Below are positions 46,117 through 56,210 of a stretch of 64,000 nucleotides of DNA, piece by piece. A program made the translations under genes and the position numbers. The notes under the pieces are model-generated. The model did no database searches. It worked only from the letters and a program-made list of their open reading frames with translations, and was not told where the DNA came from. This DNA comes from Sulfuriferula sp. AH1 (GTDB lineage Bacteria > Pseudomonadota > Gammaproteobacteria > Burkholderiales > Sulfuriferulaceae), in the NCBI RefSeq assembly GCF_002162035.1, contig NZ_CP021138.1, positions 1,364,001-1,428,000 of the forward strand, given 5' to 3'. Each line of letters starts with the position of its first letter. The stretch's first letter is position 1.

Positions 46117-49100
46117 TTATGGATTTAACTTATGGCCCTTCCACAGCAGGTACACAACCGGTACAACAAACATGGAGAGCAGGGGAGCGGTAATCATACC
46201 GCCTATCATCGGTGCCGCAATACGCTGCATGATTTCCGAGCCGGTGTCGCTGCCGAACATGATGGGCAGCAAGCCGGCAACGATAACCATCACCGTCATG
46301 GCTTTAGGGCGTACGCGCAACACGGCACCTTCGATAATGGCTTCCATCAGTCGCTGCCGCGAATTCAGCCTGCCCTCAGCCTGATATCGATTGATAGCCT
46401 GATCGAGGTACAGCAGCATGATGACGCCGAATTCTGCCGCAACGCCCGCCAGCGCAATAAAACCGACAGCGACGGCGACTGACATGTTGTAACCCAGCAA
46501 ATAGATCAGCCAGAATCCGCCTATGAGCGCGAAGGGCAGGGTTGCAATAATCAGCAAGGCTTCGCTGGCGCGCTGGAAGGTCAGGTAGAGCAGCAGCAGA
46601 ATAATGGACAGAGTCAAAGGCACAACCATCGCCATACGCTTGCTGGCGCGCTCCAGATATTCAAACTGACCCGACCAGGCGATGGAGTATCCTGGCGGCA
46701 ATTTCACCTTGTCGCGCACAATTCGCTGTGCCTCGGCAACATAAGAACCGAGATCACGGCCGCGAATATCCACATATACCCAACCGCTGGGGCGGCTATT
46801 CTCGCTTTTGAGCATGGGTGGGCCATCTACGATTTTCACCTCGGCTACCGCCGATAACGGTACGGTGGCACCGCTATCGGTAATGATGGGCAAGGATTGC
46901 AGCTGGCTCAGAGAGTCGCGCGTCGCCTGCGGATAGCGGATATTGATAGGATAACGTTCCAGCCCCTCGATGGTCTCGCCGATGTTGTCGCCGCCAACCG
47001 CCGTAGCAATGACTTCCTGGATATCCTTGATATTCAATCCGTAACGGGCCGCAGCCGTGCGGTCGATATTGACGTCGATATAGCGACCGCCATTCAGGCG
47101 TTCCGCCAATGCCGAGGCAGTGCCGGAAATGGGTTTGATCAGGCCTTCGATCTGTTCGCCGATGCGCTCGATGACCTTGATGTCGGGGCCGGAAATCTTG
47201 ATGCCGACCGGTGTCTTGATGCCGGTTGCCAGCATGTCGATACGGTTGCGGATCGGTTGCACCCAGACATTGGACAGACCGGGCAGTTTGACTGTGCGAT
47301 CCAGTTCGTCTACCAGCTTGGCTTCGGTCATGCCCGGACGCCATTCCGCTTTGGGTTTGAACTGGATGGTGGTCTCGAACATTTCCAGCGGGGCAGGATC
47401 GGTCGCCGTTTCCGCACGGCCAGCCTTGCCGAAGACGCGTTTGACTTCAGGAATCGTTGCGATCAGCCGATCGGTCTGCTGCAGCAGTTCCGCGGCTTTG
47501 CCCGCCGACAATCCGGGTTGCGCAGTAGGCATATACAGCAGATCACCTTCTTCCAGCGGCGGCATGAACTCGCTGCCGAGCTGGGAAACCGGGAACCAGG
47601 TCAGCAACAGCAGCAAGCCTGCGACGCCCAGCGTGGTTTTCGGATACCGGAGTATGCGTGCGATCAATGGCCGATAAACCGCGATCAACCAGCGATTGAG
47701 CGGATTTTTGCTTTCCTCGACGATCTTGCCGCGTATGAAGTAACTCATCAGCACCGGTACCAGCGTCACCGATAAACCGGCCGCAGCCGCCATGGCGTAA
47801 GTCTTGGTAAAGGCGAGCGGTGCGAACAATTTTCCTTCCTGCGCCTGCAGGGTAAAAATAGGCACGAAACTCACGGTAATAATAAGCAGACTGAAGAATA
47901 GTGCGGGTCCGACTTCAGCCGCCGCCTGTGCAATCAATTGCAGGTGTTGTGCAGCGGAAGGCGGCTGATCCGGAGATTGCCGATGCCATGCTTCCAGATG
48001 TTTGTGCGCGTTTTCTATCATCACCACCGCAGCATCGACCATCGCGCCGATAGCGATGGCAATACCGCCCAATGACATGATATTGGCGTTGATGCCTTGA
48101 TGCTGCATGACGATAAAAGCGACCAGAATGCCAATGGGCAGGGTGATGATAGCCACCAGAGCAGAGCGTAAATGGAAAAGAAATATCAAACAAACCAATG
48201 TTACTACAATGAACTCTTCAACCAGTTTATGACTGAGTGTATCGACTGCGCGCTGGATCAAATCCGAGCGGTCGTAGGTCGGCACGATTTCCACACCAGC
48301 GGGCAAACCCTGTTTCAGGGTTTCCAGTTTAGCCTTGACCGCCTTGATCGTATCCATCGCGTTTTTGCCGGAACGCATGATAATGATACCGCCGACCACC
48401 TCGCCATTGCCGTTGAGTTCGGCGATGCCGCGCCGCAATTGCGGCCCGATCTGCACCCGTGCCACATCTTTCAGTAATATCGGCGTGCCGGCGTCGCCCA
48501 TCCCGACAGGGATATTCCGGATAGACGCAACGGAATTCAGATAGCCGGTCGCACGTACCATATATTCGGCTTCAGCCATCTCCACCACGGAGCCGCCGGT
48601 TTCCTGATTGGCTGACTGCACCGCCTGGATGACCCTGGACAACGGGATCCGGTAGGCACGCAATTGCTGGGGATCGACCACGATCTGATATTGCTTGACC
48701 ATGCCGCCCAGGGTCGCCACTTCGGCCACGCCGGGCACGCTGCGCAGCTCATATTTAAGGAACCAGTCCTGCAGGCTGCGCAACTGCGACAGATCATGTT
48801 TATTGCTGCGATCGACCAGAGCGTATTCGTAGATCCAGCCGACCCCGGTAGCGTCCGGCCCGATCTCGGGCTTGACTCCGGCGGGCAGCTTGCCGGCCGC
48901 CTGGTTGAGGTACTCCAGCACGCGGGAGCGTGCCCAGTACTGGTCGGTGCCATCTTCGAACAGCACATACACATACGAATCGCCGAAGAATGAGTAACCA
49001 CGCACCACTTTCGCGCCGGGCACCGACATCATGGTGGTGGTAAGCGGATAGGTGAGCTGATCCTCAACCACCCGCGGCGATTGTCCGGGATAACCGGTCT

Positions 49101-49248
49101 TGATGATCACTTGCACGTCGGACAGGTCGGGAATCGCATCCAGCGGCGTCTCCGTGATGGCGCGCACGCCCCACGCACTTAGCAGCACAACGGCGACGAT
49201 GACCAGAAAGCGGTTCTGTAGCGACCAGCGTATCAGTGCCGTTATCAT
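46117..49248 (-). CDS. cusA: Heavy-metal RND efflux pump CusA/CzcA family
   Basis: Inner-membrane RND pump of 1043 residues, the proton-driven core of a tripartite metal efflux system. It has 12 membrane helices in two halves and the HME-RND signature: helix 4 region [22 protein letters not shown] (about 395-415) with the conserved Asp and Glu used in proton transfer and typical of the monovalent (Cu/Ag) group. The substrate group Cu/Ag rather than Zn/Co/Cd is supported by the CusF genes on both sides. Its ATG overlaps the cusB stop by four bases. Confidence 0.92.
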   Translation of the reverse strand: MITALIRWSLQNRFLVIVAVVLLSAWGVRAITETPLDAIPDLSDVQVIIKTGYPGQSPRVVEDQLTYPLTTTMMSVPGAKVVRGYSFFGDSYVYVLFEDGTDQYWARSRVLEYLNQAAGKLPAGVKPEIGPDATGVGWIYEYALVDRSNKHDLSQLRSLQDWFLKYELRSVPGVAEVATLGGMVKQYQIVVDPQQLRAYRIPLSRVIQAVQSANQETGGSVVEMAEAEYMVRATGYLNSVASIRNIPVGMGDAGTPILLKDVARVQIGPQLRRGIAELNGNGEVVGGIIIMRSGKNAMDTIKAVKAKLETLKQGLPAGVEIVPTYDRSDLIQRAVDTLSHKLVEEFIVVTLVCLIFLFHLRSALVAIITLPIGILVAFIVMQHQGINANIMSLGGIAIAIGAMVDAAVVMIENAHKHLEAWHRQSPDQPPSAAQHLQLIAQAAAEVGPALFFSLLIITVSFVPIFTLQAQEGKLFAPLAFTKTYAMAAAAGLSVTLVPVLMSYFIRGKIVEESKNPLNRWLIAVYRPLIARILRYPKTTLGVAGLLLLLTWFPVSQLGSEFMPPLEEGDLLYMPTAQPGLSAGKAAELLQQTDRLIATIPEVKRVFGKAGRAETATDPAPLEMFETTIQFKPKAEWRPGMTEAKLVDELDRTVKLPGLSNVWVQPIRNRIDMLATGIKTPVGIKISGPDIKVIERIGEQIEGLIKPISGTASALAERLNGGRYIDVNIDRTAAARYGLNIKDIQEVIATAVGGDNIGETIEGLERYPINIRYPQATRDSLSQLQSLPIITDSGATVPLSAVAEVKIVDGPPMLKSENSRPSGWVYVDIRGRDLGSYVAEAQRIVRDKVKLPPGYSIAWSGQFEYLERASKRMAMVVPLTLSIILLLLYLTFQRASEALLIIATLPFALIGGFWLIYLLGYNMSVAVAVGFIALAGVAAEFGVIMLLYLDQAINRYQAEGRLNSRQRLMEAIIEGAVLRVRPKAMTVMVIVAGLLPIMFGSDTGSEIMQRIAAPMIGGMITAPLLSMFVVPVVYLLWKGHKLNP

Positions 49249-50741
49249 CAGTGCGCTCCTTTGCTGATGCCGGTAATCACGTATTCGCCCTTGCTCGATT
49301 CCGCCAGGTCAAAATCCACGATATCGCCGGGTTTGATGGCCTTCAGCATCTGCACATCCTTGACGCTGAAATCCATGGTCATGCTCGGCCATTTCAGGTT
49401 GGGGATAGGATCGTGCGTGATGTTGACGCTGCCATCTTCCATATCAATTGCATTAACCTTGCCGTGGCCTTTATACGATGGCGGCATGGGCATTTTTGCA
49501 TCTTGCTTCCGTGTGTTTTCAGGAGATTGCAGCCGATCCAGCGCTGTTCTCAGATTGCTCTCGGAATCAATCATGAACTGCCCGGAAAGCACGATGGTCT
49601 GTCCTTCGGTCAAGCCATCCAGAATTTCATACTGGCCGCCAGACTCCCTGCCCGGATGCACTTCCACCGGATGAAACTTGCCGTCACCATCCGCGACAAT
49701 GACGACGCTGCGCCGTCCTGTGGTAATCACCGCTTCGCTCGGCACCAGCAACGCTGCCTGTCCTGTACCGTCTTTCAGCGCCACATTGGCGAACATGCCG
49801 GGCTTGAGCAGGCCGTCCGGATTGGCAAGACGTATCCGCACCTGCAGTGTGCGCGTTGCCTGTGCAACATTGGGGTAGACATATTCGACGTGACCGCTCA
49901 GCTGTTTGCCGGGATAAGCAGGCACCGTGATGCTGGCTGCCATGCCTTCATGTATCCAGCCGCCCTGATTTTCCGGAATCTCGGCGGTGACCCAGACGCT
50001 GGACAGATCAACCAGCGAATACAGATTCATGCCCGGAGCAACCTGCGCGCCTTGACGTACATTCAGCTCAGTCACCACGCCGTTGCCGGGTGCATAATAG
50101 GCAATCAGGCGGCTGGGCTTGTTACCTGCCTGCAATTGGGCGATCTGTTTGGAACCGAGTCCGAGCAATGACAATTTGGCTTGCGCCGCCTGAAGCAAGG
50201 CACTGCCATCGGTTTCATTACGATTCTGCCGTGCCAGCAGATACTCTTCCTGTGCAGCGACCAGATCCGGCGAATACAGTTCCAGCAGCAATTGCCCGCG
50301 TTTGACCGGATCGTTTACGGCACTGACATGCAGCCGCTCCACCCAACCCGCGGCACGGGTCTGTACCACCTGAATGCGATGCTCGTCCGGGTTGATGTAG
50401 CCCACCGTATCGAGCTGCCGATCCAGATTCGCACGCGTCACCTTGGCGGTACGTACCCCCATGTTCTGTACTGTGGACGGATCGATTTTTACAGTACCGG
50501 GCACGGCGCTGTCATCGTCATACATGGGTACCAGCGCCATGTCCATAAAAGGTGACTTGCCGGGTTTGTCAAAATGCTGGTTAGGCACCATAGGGTCATA
50601 CCAATACAGCACTTTGCGCTCTTTTTGCGGCTGGACGGGCGCGGATGTCGCAGACGGCTGGGGGGTATTATGTCCCGCCAGATAGCCGATACCGCCGGCA
50701 AACAGCATGGATAACACGATGAATAATGATGTTTTTTTCAT
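49248..50741 (-). CDS. cusB: CusB membrane fusion protein with fused C-terminal CusF domain
   Basis: Periplasmic adaptor of 497 residues linking CusA to the outer-membrane channel. N-terminal signal or anchor helix (about 5-20), a heavy-metal-binding segment with [27 protein letters not shown] pattern (key Met residues about 47-73), the barrel-sandwich, hairpin and beta-barrel domains (about 100-385), then a CusF-like OB domain (about 420-495) with HDPI and [10 protein letters not shown] ligands. The fusion puts a second metallochaperone domain on the adaptor in addition to the free CusF. It overlaps cusC and cusA by four bases each. Confidence 0.92.
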   Translation of the reverse strand: MKKTSLFIVLSMLFAGGIGYLAGHNTPQPSATSAPVQPQKERKVLYWYDPMVPNQHFDKPGKSPFMDMALVPMYDDDSAVPGTVKIDPSTVQNMGVRTAKVTRANLDRQLDTVGYINPDEHRIQVVQTRAAGWVERLHVSAVNDPVKRGQLLLELYSPDLVAAQEEYLLARQNRNETDGSALLQAAQAKLSLLGLGSKQIAQLQAGNKPSRLIAYYAPGNGVVTELNVRQGAQVAPGMNLYSLVDLSSVWVTAEIPENQGGWIHEGMAASITVPAYPGKQLSGHVEYVYPNVAQATRTLQVRIRLANPDGLLKPGMFANVALKDGTGQAALLVPSEAVITTGRRSVVIVADGDGKFHPVEVHPGRESGGQYEILDGLTEGQTIVLSGQFMIDSESNLRTALDRLQSPENTRKQDAKMPMPPSYKGHGKVNAIDMEDGSVNITHDPIPNLKWPSMTMDFSVKDVQMLKAIKPGDIVDFDLAESSKGEYVITGISKGAH

Positions 50742-51973
50742 TTTGAGTTTTCCTCGCCTGAGAAATAGCTGAGTTGTACCCGAGCGCGCGCTTGCGCTAC
50801 CCGTTGTGCGAGCAATTGCAAATTGGCATCGAGCATGGCGTGGTGAGCTTCGAATACATCACCCATGCCGGATGCCGACGTCCCGTAGTCGATTAGCGCC
50901 GCCGAAATGCGCTGTGCGGCATCGGGAACCGTACTTTTTTGCAACAGCGCAATCCGGCTGGTAGCAGCTTGCCATTCGGCGTATGCAGCGGCCAGATCGG
51001 CTTGCATGCTGCGTAGCCGGTCTTCACGTTGATAGCGGGCTTTGCTCAGTAAAAATTGGCGGGCAGCGCTAGTGCGGTCTTGCCGATTACCGGGAAAGAC
51101 CGGCAGATCTACCGCGATTTGCGCCGATACCATGTCGGCATAAGCCGGGCCCCGTTTTGAATAACCGAGCTCTACACTCCAGTCCGGTTTGCTGGCTTCC
51201 CTGGCCAGCGCCACATCCGTTTTGGCGGATACGATAGCCTGATCCAGTTTGCGGATTTCAGGATGCTGACCGAGCTGCGCATCGAGCCGGGATAGTGTGG
51301 CTGGCGGCGGGTAATTCGGCAATTGGTTTGCCAGTTCGCGTTTGGCTTCGGCGCCGATCCAGCGAGCCAACAGGGCGCGCGCACGTTCGGCTTGCGCCTT
51401 GAATTCCAGTTCCTTATCCAGTAGTTGATTCAAGCCGTTTTGCAGTCCCAGCACCTCGGCTTGCGAGCCTTTATTGGCCCGGTAGCTGATACGTGCAGCA
51501 GCGATTTGCTGCTGATAGGCGTGTTGCTGCTCATGAAGCAGATGCAACGCCTGCAATGGATAATACAGATCGAGCCAGGCGAGTCCTGCGGCGCGTTTCA
51601 CATCCAGGGTACTGGCAGCCAGATCGGCCTTGCTTTGCTCGGTTTCGGATTGCGCCAGCTGCCCCCGTAACTCGCGTTTATTCCCGCCAGGGAAGCTCTG
51701 CTCGATGCTGACGGTACGTTGCGTCATCCCGTCCTGGGTCAGACTGTAAGTATCGACTGGTACATTGCTGACGCCCAGTTTTAATTTGGGGTCAGGCAAT
51801 TGCCTGTCGGCCACTTCAGCTTGCCGATCGGCATCAATCAAGGCGCGTTGACCGGCAAGCAGAGGTTGATTGACGGCAGCAAGATTCATTGCGTCATCAA
51901 GACGCAACTGGTCAGCAACCGCGAACGGGGCAAAAACGGTAAGCCCTGTTATTAAGACTATTCGGATAAACAT
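50738..51973 (-). CDS. cusC: Outer-membrane efflux channel of the Cus system (TolC family)
   Basis: TolC/OEP-family protein of 411 residues, with a signal peptide (about 1-20, cleaved near FAVA-D) and two repeats of long helices ending with the family pattern. It provides the outer-membrane exit for the CusBA pump. I chose the ATG before FIRIVLITG, preceded by GGAG six bases away, over a start seven residues upstream. No lipobox is visible. It is coupled to cusB by an ATGA overlap. Confidence 0.88.
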   Translation of the reverse strand: MFIRIVLITGLTVFAPFAVADQLRLDDAMNLAAVNQPLLAGQRALIDADRQAEVADRQLPDPKLKLGVSNVPVDTYSLTQDGMTQRTVSIEQSFPGGNKRELRGQLAQSETEQSKADLAASTLDVKRAAGLAWLDLYYPLQALHLLHEQQHAYQQQIAAARISYRANKGSQAEVLGLQNGLNQLLDKELEFKAQAERARALLARWIGAEAKRELANQLPNYPPPATLSRLDAQLGQHPEIRKLDQAIVSAKTDVALAREASKPDWSVELGYSKRGPAYADMVSAQIAVDLPVFPGNRQDRTSAARQFLLSKARYQREDRLRSMQADLAAAYAEWQAATSRIALLQKSTVPDAAQRISAALIDYGTSASGMGDVFEAHHAMLDANLQLLAQRVAQARARVQLSYFSGEENSK

Positions 51974-52045
51974 GGCAACTCCAAGCGACAACATTAACGA
52001 AAATCAGGCCGACACAAGCCGGCGGTTAATGAAACCGTAGGAGTT

Positions 52046-52432
52046 TTAAATGCGGAAATTCTGATGCAGCAGGTAGGGGGGCGGCCCGACAATCCGTGCG
52101 AGCAGAACAGGGTAATACCGGGATGGGGTTGGGCCAGGCTGGCTGGCGGATGTCAGTGCTGTTGGCAGCATGACCACTGGCAGATCGAAGGCGCCATGGT
52201 GAGTGCCCAGCATCTGATAATCTGATGTGCAATGCACGAAGCAGGCATTCGGATTGTGCTTGTCGGTATCTTGCATATGACAATCCGGCATGTCGTCGGC
52301 AGCGAAAGCCATTGCCGGTTCTGCTTCCGGCAACATGCATGCCTGCGTTGCCAGCGAATACTGGGCGAACAGCATCACTGCCAGCACCAGGCGGGCAATG
52401 GTCATCAGTAATTTCCGGCTAATAATACGCAT
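52046..52432 (-). CDS. Small exported Cys/His/Met-rich protein heading the cus operon
   Basis: Protein of 128 residues with an N-terminal hydrophobic segment (about 9-28, cleavage near LATQ-A) and a mature part with metal-ligand-rich clusters: CMLPEAEPAMAF, DMPDCHMQD and CFVHCTSDYQM, then a GTHHGAF stretch. I do not know a named family; its length and cus position recall small copper-linked proteins such as CopL, but homology is not established. It starts the operon on the minus strand, 72 bases before cusC, with a short AAAGGA ribosome site, so a sensing or periplasmic metal-binding role is plausible. Confidence 0.68.
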   Translation of the reverse strand: MRIISRKLLMTIARLVLAVMLFAQYSLATQACMLPEAEPAMAFAADDMPDCHMQDTDKHNPNACFVHCTSDYQMLGTHHGAFDLPVVMLPTALTSASQPGPTPSRYYPVLLARIVGPPPYLLHQNFRI

Positions 52433-52827
52433 GATCCTTTCAGTCTAATCGATTATTTTTACGATAACAAGCAGATGTTTATACCAAATATTTGAATTGA
52501 TTCAGCCTGCCAATGACAGTCCCACTGATAATGTAATTACCGCGGGATGAAATCCGGATTATTTCAAGGTAGAATCGCTGACGAGGTTGATGTCAATGGG
52601 TGTTTTGCATAATCGATTTTTCAATTAGCTAAAGTCGTAGCAATCCAGCCCGAAATTCATCCCTATGGGATCGAAACCGGATTAAATCAAGCCCCATCGT
52701 TTATACTGGATGCATGAAGGCAATGCGTCTGCGTGACCCTGCAGACAGTCTTGGCTTGCGTAAGGCTTAAAGAACCGTCGAATTCTTCGGGCCTGGCTGA
52801 TAACACGTTTCATTGAGGAGATTATTA
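52433..52827. other. 395-base divergent regulatory gap between cus and glycan loci
   Basis: The gap separates two divergent operons and must hold both promoters. Candidates for the glycan direction are TTGATG (52587-52592) and TAATCG (52610-52615) with 17 bases between. A 15-base repeat, CCGGATTATTTCAAG (52554-52568) and CCGGATTAAATCAAG (52677-52691), 13 of 15 matching, occurs twice. No clear cus promoter or CueR/CusR box was recognised. Confidence 0.45.
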
Positions 52828-54336
52828 ATGCCCACGACCATCCCGACGCCGCTTTTCGTTTTGGAAATGGCAAATAATCACATGGGTGACGTCACACACG
52901 GACTGGCCATAATTCGTGCATTTGGCGAAATATGCCGGGAATTTCCGTTCAAATTCGCATTCAAACTGCAATACCGGGATCTGGACACATTCATCCATCC
53001 TGCGGCTAAAGAGCGTGATGACATCAAGTACGTCAAGCGCTTCGCCGAAACGCGCCTGAACCGGCAGGATTTTGATTTGCTGGTGGCAGAGATGCGCAGT
53101 TGCGGCTTCCTCGCCATGGCGACCCCGTTCGATGAACCATCGGTCGACGTTATCGAGTCCCAGAACATCGACATCATCAAGATCGCCAGCTGCTCTTTCA
53201 CTGACTGGCCGTTGCTGGAACGCATAGCCAAAGCAGACAAACCGATTATCGCTTCCACAGCCGGTGCCGATCTGGAAGATATCGACCGGGTGCTGAGCTA
53301 TTTCGAGCACCGTGGCAAATTCATCAGCCTGATGCACTGCGTCGGCGAATATCCGACCTTGCAGGCGCATCTCCAGTTGAATCAGATTGATTTGCTCAGG
53401 GCGCGCTATCCAAACGTATCAATTGGTTATTCGACCCACGAATCGCCTGATAACTGTGAAGCTATCCAGATGGCTATTGCCAAGGGTGCCGTCATTTTCG
53501 AAAAACATGTAGGCGTTCCGACCGAACAATTGCCGCTGAATAATTATTCGGCAACACCCCAACAAATAGTGGCCTGGCTGCGATCTGCTCAGCGCGCTTA
53601 TGAAATGTGCGGTCTGCCGGATAGCGTACGGGTCGAGGCCACGGATGCCGAAATGGCGAGTCTACGCTCCCTGCGTCGCGGCATCTTTGCCAAGCATCCG
53701 ATAAAGGCAGGGGAGGCTGTCACCGATTCCGATGTATTTATGGCTTTTCCTCCACAGGAAAATCAGGTCACTGCGAATGACTGGTCGAAATTCGCCAAAT
53801 TTGTAGCTACTCAGGAAATTCCGGCGAATACCGCGCTCACGGATGCGAATGTCCATTGTAACGACACTCGGCAGAAAATCGCCGAGATCGTTCAACGGGT
53901 CAAGATTTTACTGCTGGAAGGCCATGTTATCGTGCCCGGCAATACCGATCTGGAAATCTCCCATCATTATGGCCTGGAACAATTCGACGAATACGGTTTG
54001 GCATTGATTACGGTGGTGAACAGGGAATACTGCAAAAAGCTGATCGTCATGTTGCCTGGCCAAACCCATCCTGAACAGTATCATCTGAAAAAGGAAGAGA
54101 CTTTCCACATCCTGCACGGCGAGATACATATTGCTCTGGATGGCCAGGAAAGAACCTATAATCCCGGCGAGGTGGTAATGGTTGACCGGGGCGTACGCCA
54201 TATGTTCTTCAGCCCCGGAGGCGCAGTATTCGAGGAAATATCTTCAACGCATCATCAGGATGATTCCTATTACACGGACGAGGCGATTCAGGCCAATAAA
54301 AACCGCAAGACTTTATTACCCCACTGGATGAAATAA
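52828..54336 (+). CDS. NeuB-family nonulosonate synthase fused to SAF and cupin domains
   Basis: First gene of the glycan operon, 502 residues. Residues 1-270 are a NeuB/SpsE-type TIM barrel (FVLEMANNHMGDVTHGL near 9-25; IDIIKIASCSF; STHESPDNCEA), which condenses PEP with a hexosamine derivative to make sialic, legionaminic or pseudaminic-type acids. Residues about 285-350 are the SAF/antifreeze-like domain (FAKHPIKAGEAVTDSDV). The remaining ~120 residues are a cupin with QYHLKKEETFHILHGEIHIAL and NPGEVVMVDRGVRHMFF. The cupin is an unusual addition and may act on the sugar product. The ATG follows GAGGAG by seven bases. Confidence 0.87.
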   Translation: MPTTIPTPLFVLEMANNHMGDVTHGLAIIRAFGEICREFPFKFAFKLQYRDLDTFIHPAAKERDDIKYVKRFAETRLNRQDFDLLVAEMRSCGFLAMATPFDEPSVDVIESQNIDIIKIASCSFTDWPLLERIAKADKPIIASTAGADLEDIDRVLSYFEHRGKFISLMHCVGEYPTLQAHLQLNQIDLLRARYPNVSIGYSTHESPDNCEAIQMAIAKGAVIFEKHVGVPTEQLPLNNYSATPQQIVAWLRSAQRAYEMCGLPDSVRVEATDAEMASLRSLRRGIFAKHPIKAGEAVTDSDVFMAFPPQENQVTANDWSKFAKFVATQEIPANTALTDANVHCNDTRQKIAEIVQRVKILLLEGHVIVPGNTDLEISHHYGLEQFDEYGLALITVVNREYCKKLIVMLPGQTHPEQYHLKKEETFHILHGEIHIALDGQERTYNPGEVVMVDRGVRHMFFSPGGAVFEEISSTHHQDDSYYTDEAIQANKNRKTLLPHWMK

Positions 54337-56159
54337 TGAGCAATCTGGTTCGTGTCGCCGATTACATCATGACGCGTCTTGCCGCTGAAGGCGTGAAACA
54401 TGTTTTTGTACTACCCGGCGGGGGGGCCATGTATCTAGTGGATGCACTCGGGCTCAATCCGGATATGGATTACGTGCCGAATCATCACGAGCAGGCCTGT
54501 TCGATTGCGGCTGAAGCCTATGCCCGCGTCAACGAAAACCTGGGCGTAGCACTGGTGACCACTGGACCAGGCGCTACCAATGCGATAACCGGCGTAGTCG
54601 GTGCGTGGATAGAATCGGTTCCGATGATGGTCATATCCGGCCAGGTCAAGCGCACAGATATGCTGGGCGACAGTGGCGTTCGGCAAATGGGCCCGCAGGA
54701 AGTTGATATCGTTTCAATCGTGAAATCCGTTACCAAATATGCGGTTACCCTGGACGACCCTTTGCAGGTACGTTATCACCTCGAAAAGGCATTGACGCTG
54801 GCGCGAGACGGACGGCAAGGTCCGGTCTGGCTTGATGTGCCACTGGATGTACAGGCGAGCCAAATCGATCCGGACGCATTAACGGGCTATACGCCTGAAT
54901 CGCAGAGCTCGCCGTTACAGCCTGGCGATCTTCAGATTAAGCAGATACTTGATTTGCTGAATCATGCCGAGCGTCCCTTGATTCTTGCCGGCCATGGCAT
55001 TCGCCTCTCAGGCGCAGCCGATAAATTCAGACGCCTGTACGAAACATTGGACATTCCGGTGGTAACGACATGGAACGCCATGGATCTGATCCCCCATGCG
55101 CACCCGTTATGTGTCGGTAAACCGGGTGTCGTGGCATTGCGTGCCCCCAATTTTGCCGTGCAGAATTGTGACCTGCTGATCGCTATCGGCTGCCGGCTCG
55201 ACAACGTGGTGACGGCCTATAGTCCGCAAAACTTCGCCCGCGCGGCAAAAAAGGTGGTGATTGACATCGATGCCAGCGAGTTGACAAAACTCGATATGCC
55301 CATTGACGTGCGCATGCAGGCAGACGCAGGACGCACTATCGATGCCTTGCTGACACACGCATTGGATCTTCAGTGCAAACGTACGGATTGGCTGGCGCGG
55401 TGCCGGTCATGGAAACAGCGCTACCCTGTCATGGATGGCGCGCCGTTTCCGACGACAGGCCCGATCAGCCATTATCAGCTCAGCGATATGTTATCGGATG
55501 AAATCGCCGAGGGCACCCTGATTGTCACAGGCAGCTCGGGGTTGGGTGTCGAAGCGTTTTACACCGCTTTTCGCAATAAACCGGGCCAACGCGTATTCCT
55601 GACATCCGGCCTGGGTTCCATGGGCTATGGCCTGCCTGCCGCCATTGGCGCCTGTCTCGCTGCAGGCAAGAAGCGCATGGTAGCCGTCGAAAGCGACGGC
55701 AGCCTGCAACTTAACATTCAGGAGCTTGCCACATTGCGCGGTCTTGATCTGCCTATTATTATGTTTCTTATGAATAATCAAGGTTATGCCTCCATCCGCA
55801 ATACGCAACGCAATTATTTCCAGGGACGCTATGTCGCTACTGGGCCGGAAGGAAATCTGACGTTACCCGACTTGCAGGATGTCGCCCATGCATACGGGAT
55901 TCCATCGATGCGGATAGACGATATTGCCGATTTGCAGGCGGGCGTGCGCAAGGCTCTGAATCAGCCGGGGCCATTTATTTGTGAAATCATGTTAATGCCC
56001 AATGAAATCTTGTGGCCCAAGGTGGCTGCCATGCCGCAAGCGGACGGCACCATGATTTCAATGCCGCTAGAGGATATGTCGCCCTTATTGCCATTGGCGC
56101 AACTGCAGCAGGAAATGCTGATTCCGTTGCATCCTGCTTCGTTAAGCGTCAAACGTTGA
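54336..56159 (+). CDS. Acetolactate-synthase-like ThDP enzyme
   Basis: ThDP-dependent enzyme of 607 residues with the three-domain AHAS/pyruvate-oxidase layout. The catalytic glutamate is in HHEQACSIAAEAYAR (about 50-64) and the ThDP/Mg motif in ESDGSLQLNIQELATL with a following NN (about 452-490). The usual GDG is SDG here. It starts at TAATG with the NeuB-like stop and so is translationally coupled to it. Because ilvB-like housekeeping enzymes rarely sit in glycan operons, a ketol-transfer role on a keto-sugar, as in YerE, is more likely than branched-chain amino acid synthesis; this is inference. Confidence 0.85.
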   Translation: MSNLVRVADYIMTRLAAEGVKHVFVLPGGGAMYLVDALGLNPDMDYVPNHHEQACSIAAEAYARVNENLGVALVTTGPGATNAITGVVGAWIESVPMMVISGQVKRTDMLGDSGVRQMGPQEVDIVSIVKSVTKYAVTLDDPLQVRYHLEKALTLARDGRQGPVWLDVPLDVQASQIDPDALTGYTPESQSSPLQPGDLQIKQILDLLNHAERPLILAGHGIRLSGAADKFRRLYETLDIPVVTTWNAMDLIPHAHPLCVGKPGVVALRAPNFAVQNCDLLIAIGCRLDNVVTAYSPQNFARAAKKVVIDIDASELTKLDMPIDVRMQADAGRTIDALLTHALDLQCKRTDWLARCRSWKQRYPVMDGAPFPTTGPISHYQLSDMLSDEIAEGTLIVTGSSGLGVEAFYTAFRNKPGQRVFLTSGLGSMGYGLPAAIGACLAAGKKRMVAVESDGSLQLNIQELATLRGLDLPIIMFLMNNQGYASIRNTQRNYFQGRYVATGPEGNLTLPDLQDVAHAYGIPSMRIDDIADLQAGVRKALNQPGPFICEIMLMPNEILWPKVAAMPQADGTMISMPLEDMSPLLPLAQLQQEMLIPLHPASLSVKR

Positions 56160-56210
56160 TTCAGCATGCATAACCACGTCATGTATCGTATGGAAAGCAG
56201 GTTGTAATCG

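Noticed and set aside
45734-52432. Czc-type zinc/cobalt/cadmium system instead of Cus
   Set aside because: CusF domains with Trp and Met ligands in two genes and the Cu/Ag-type RND motif favour copper/silver; CzcA-like names for the pump are family-level only.
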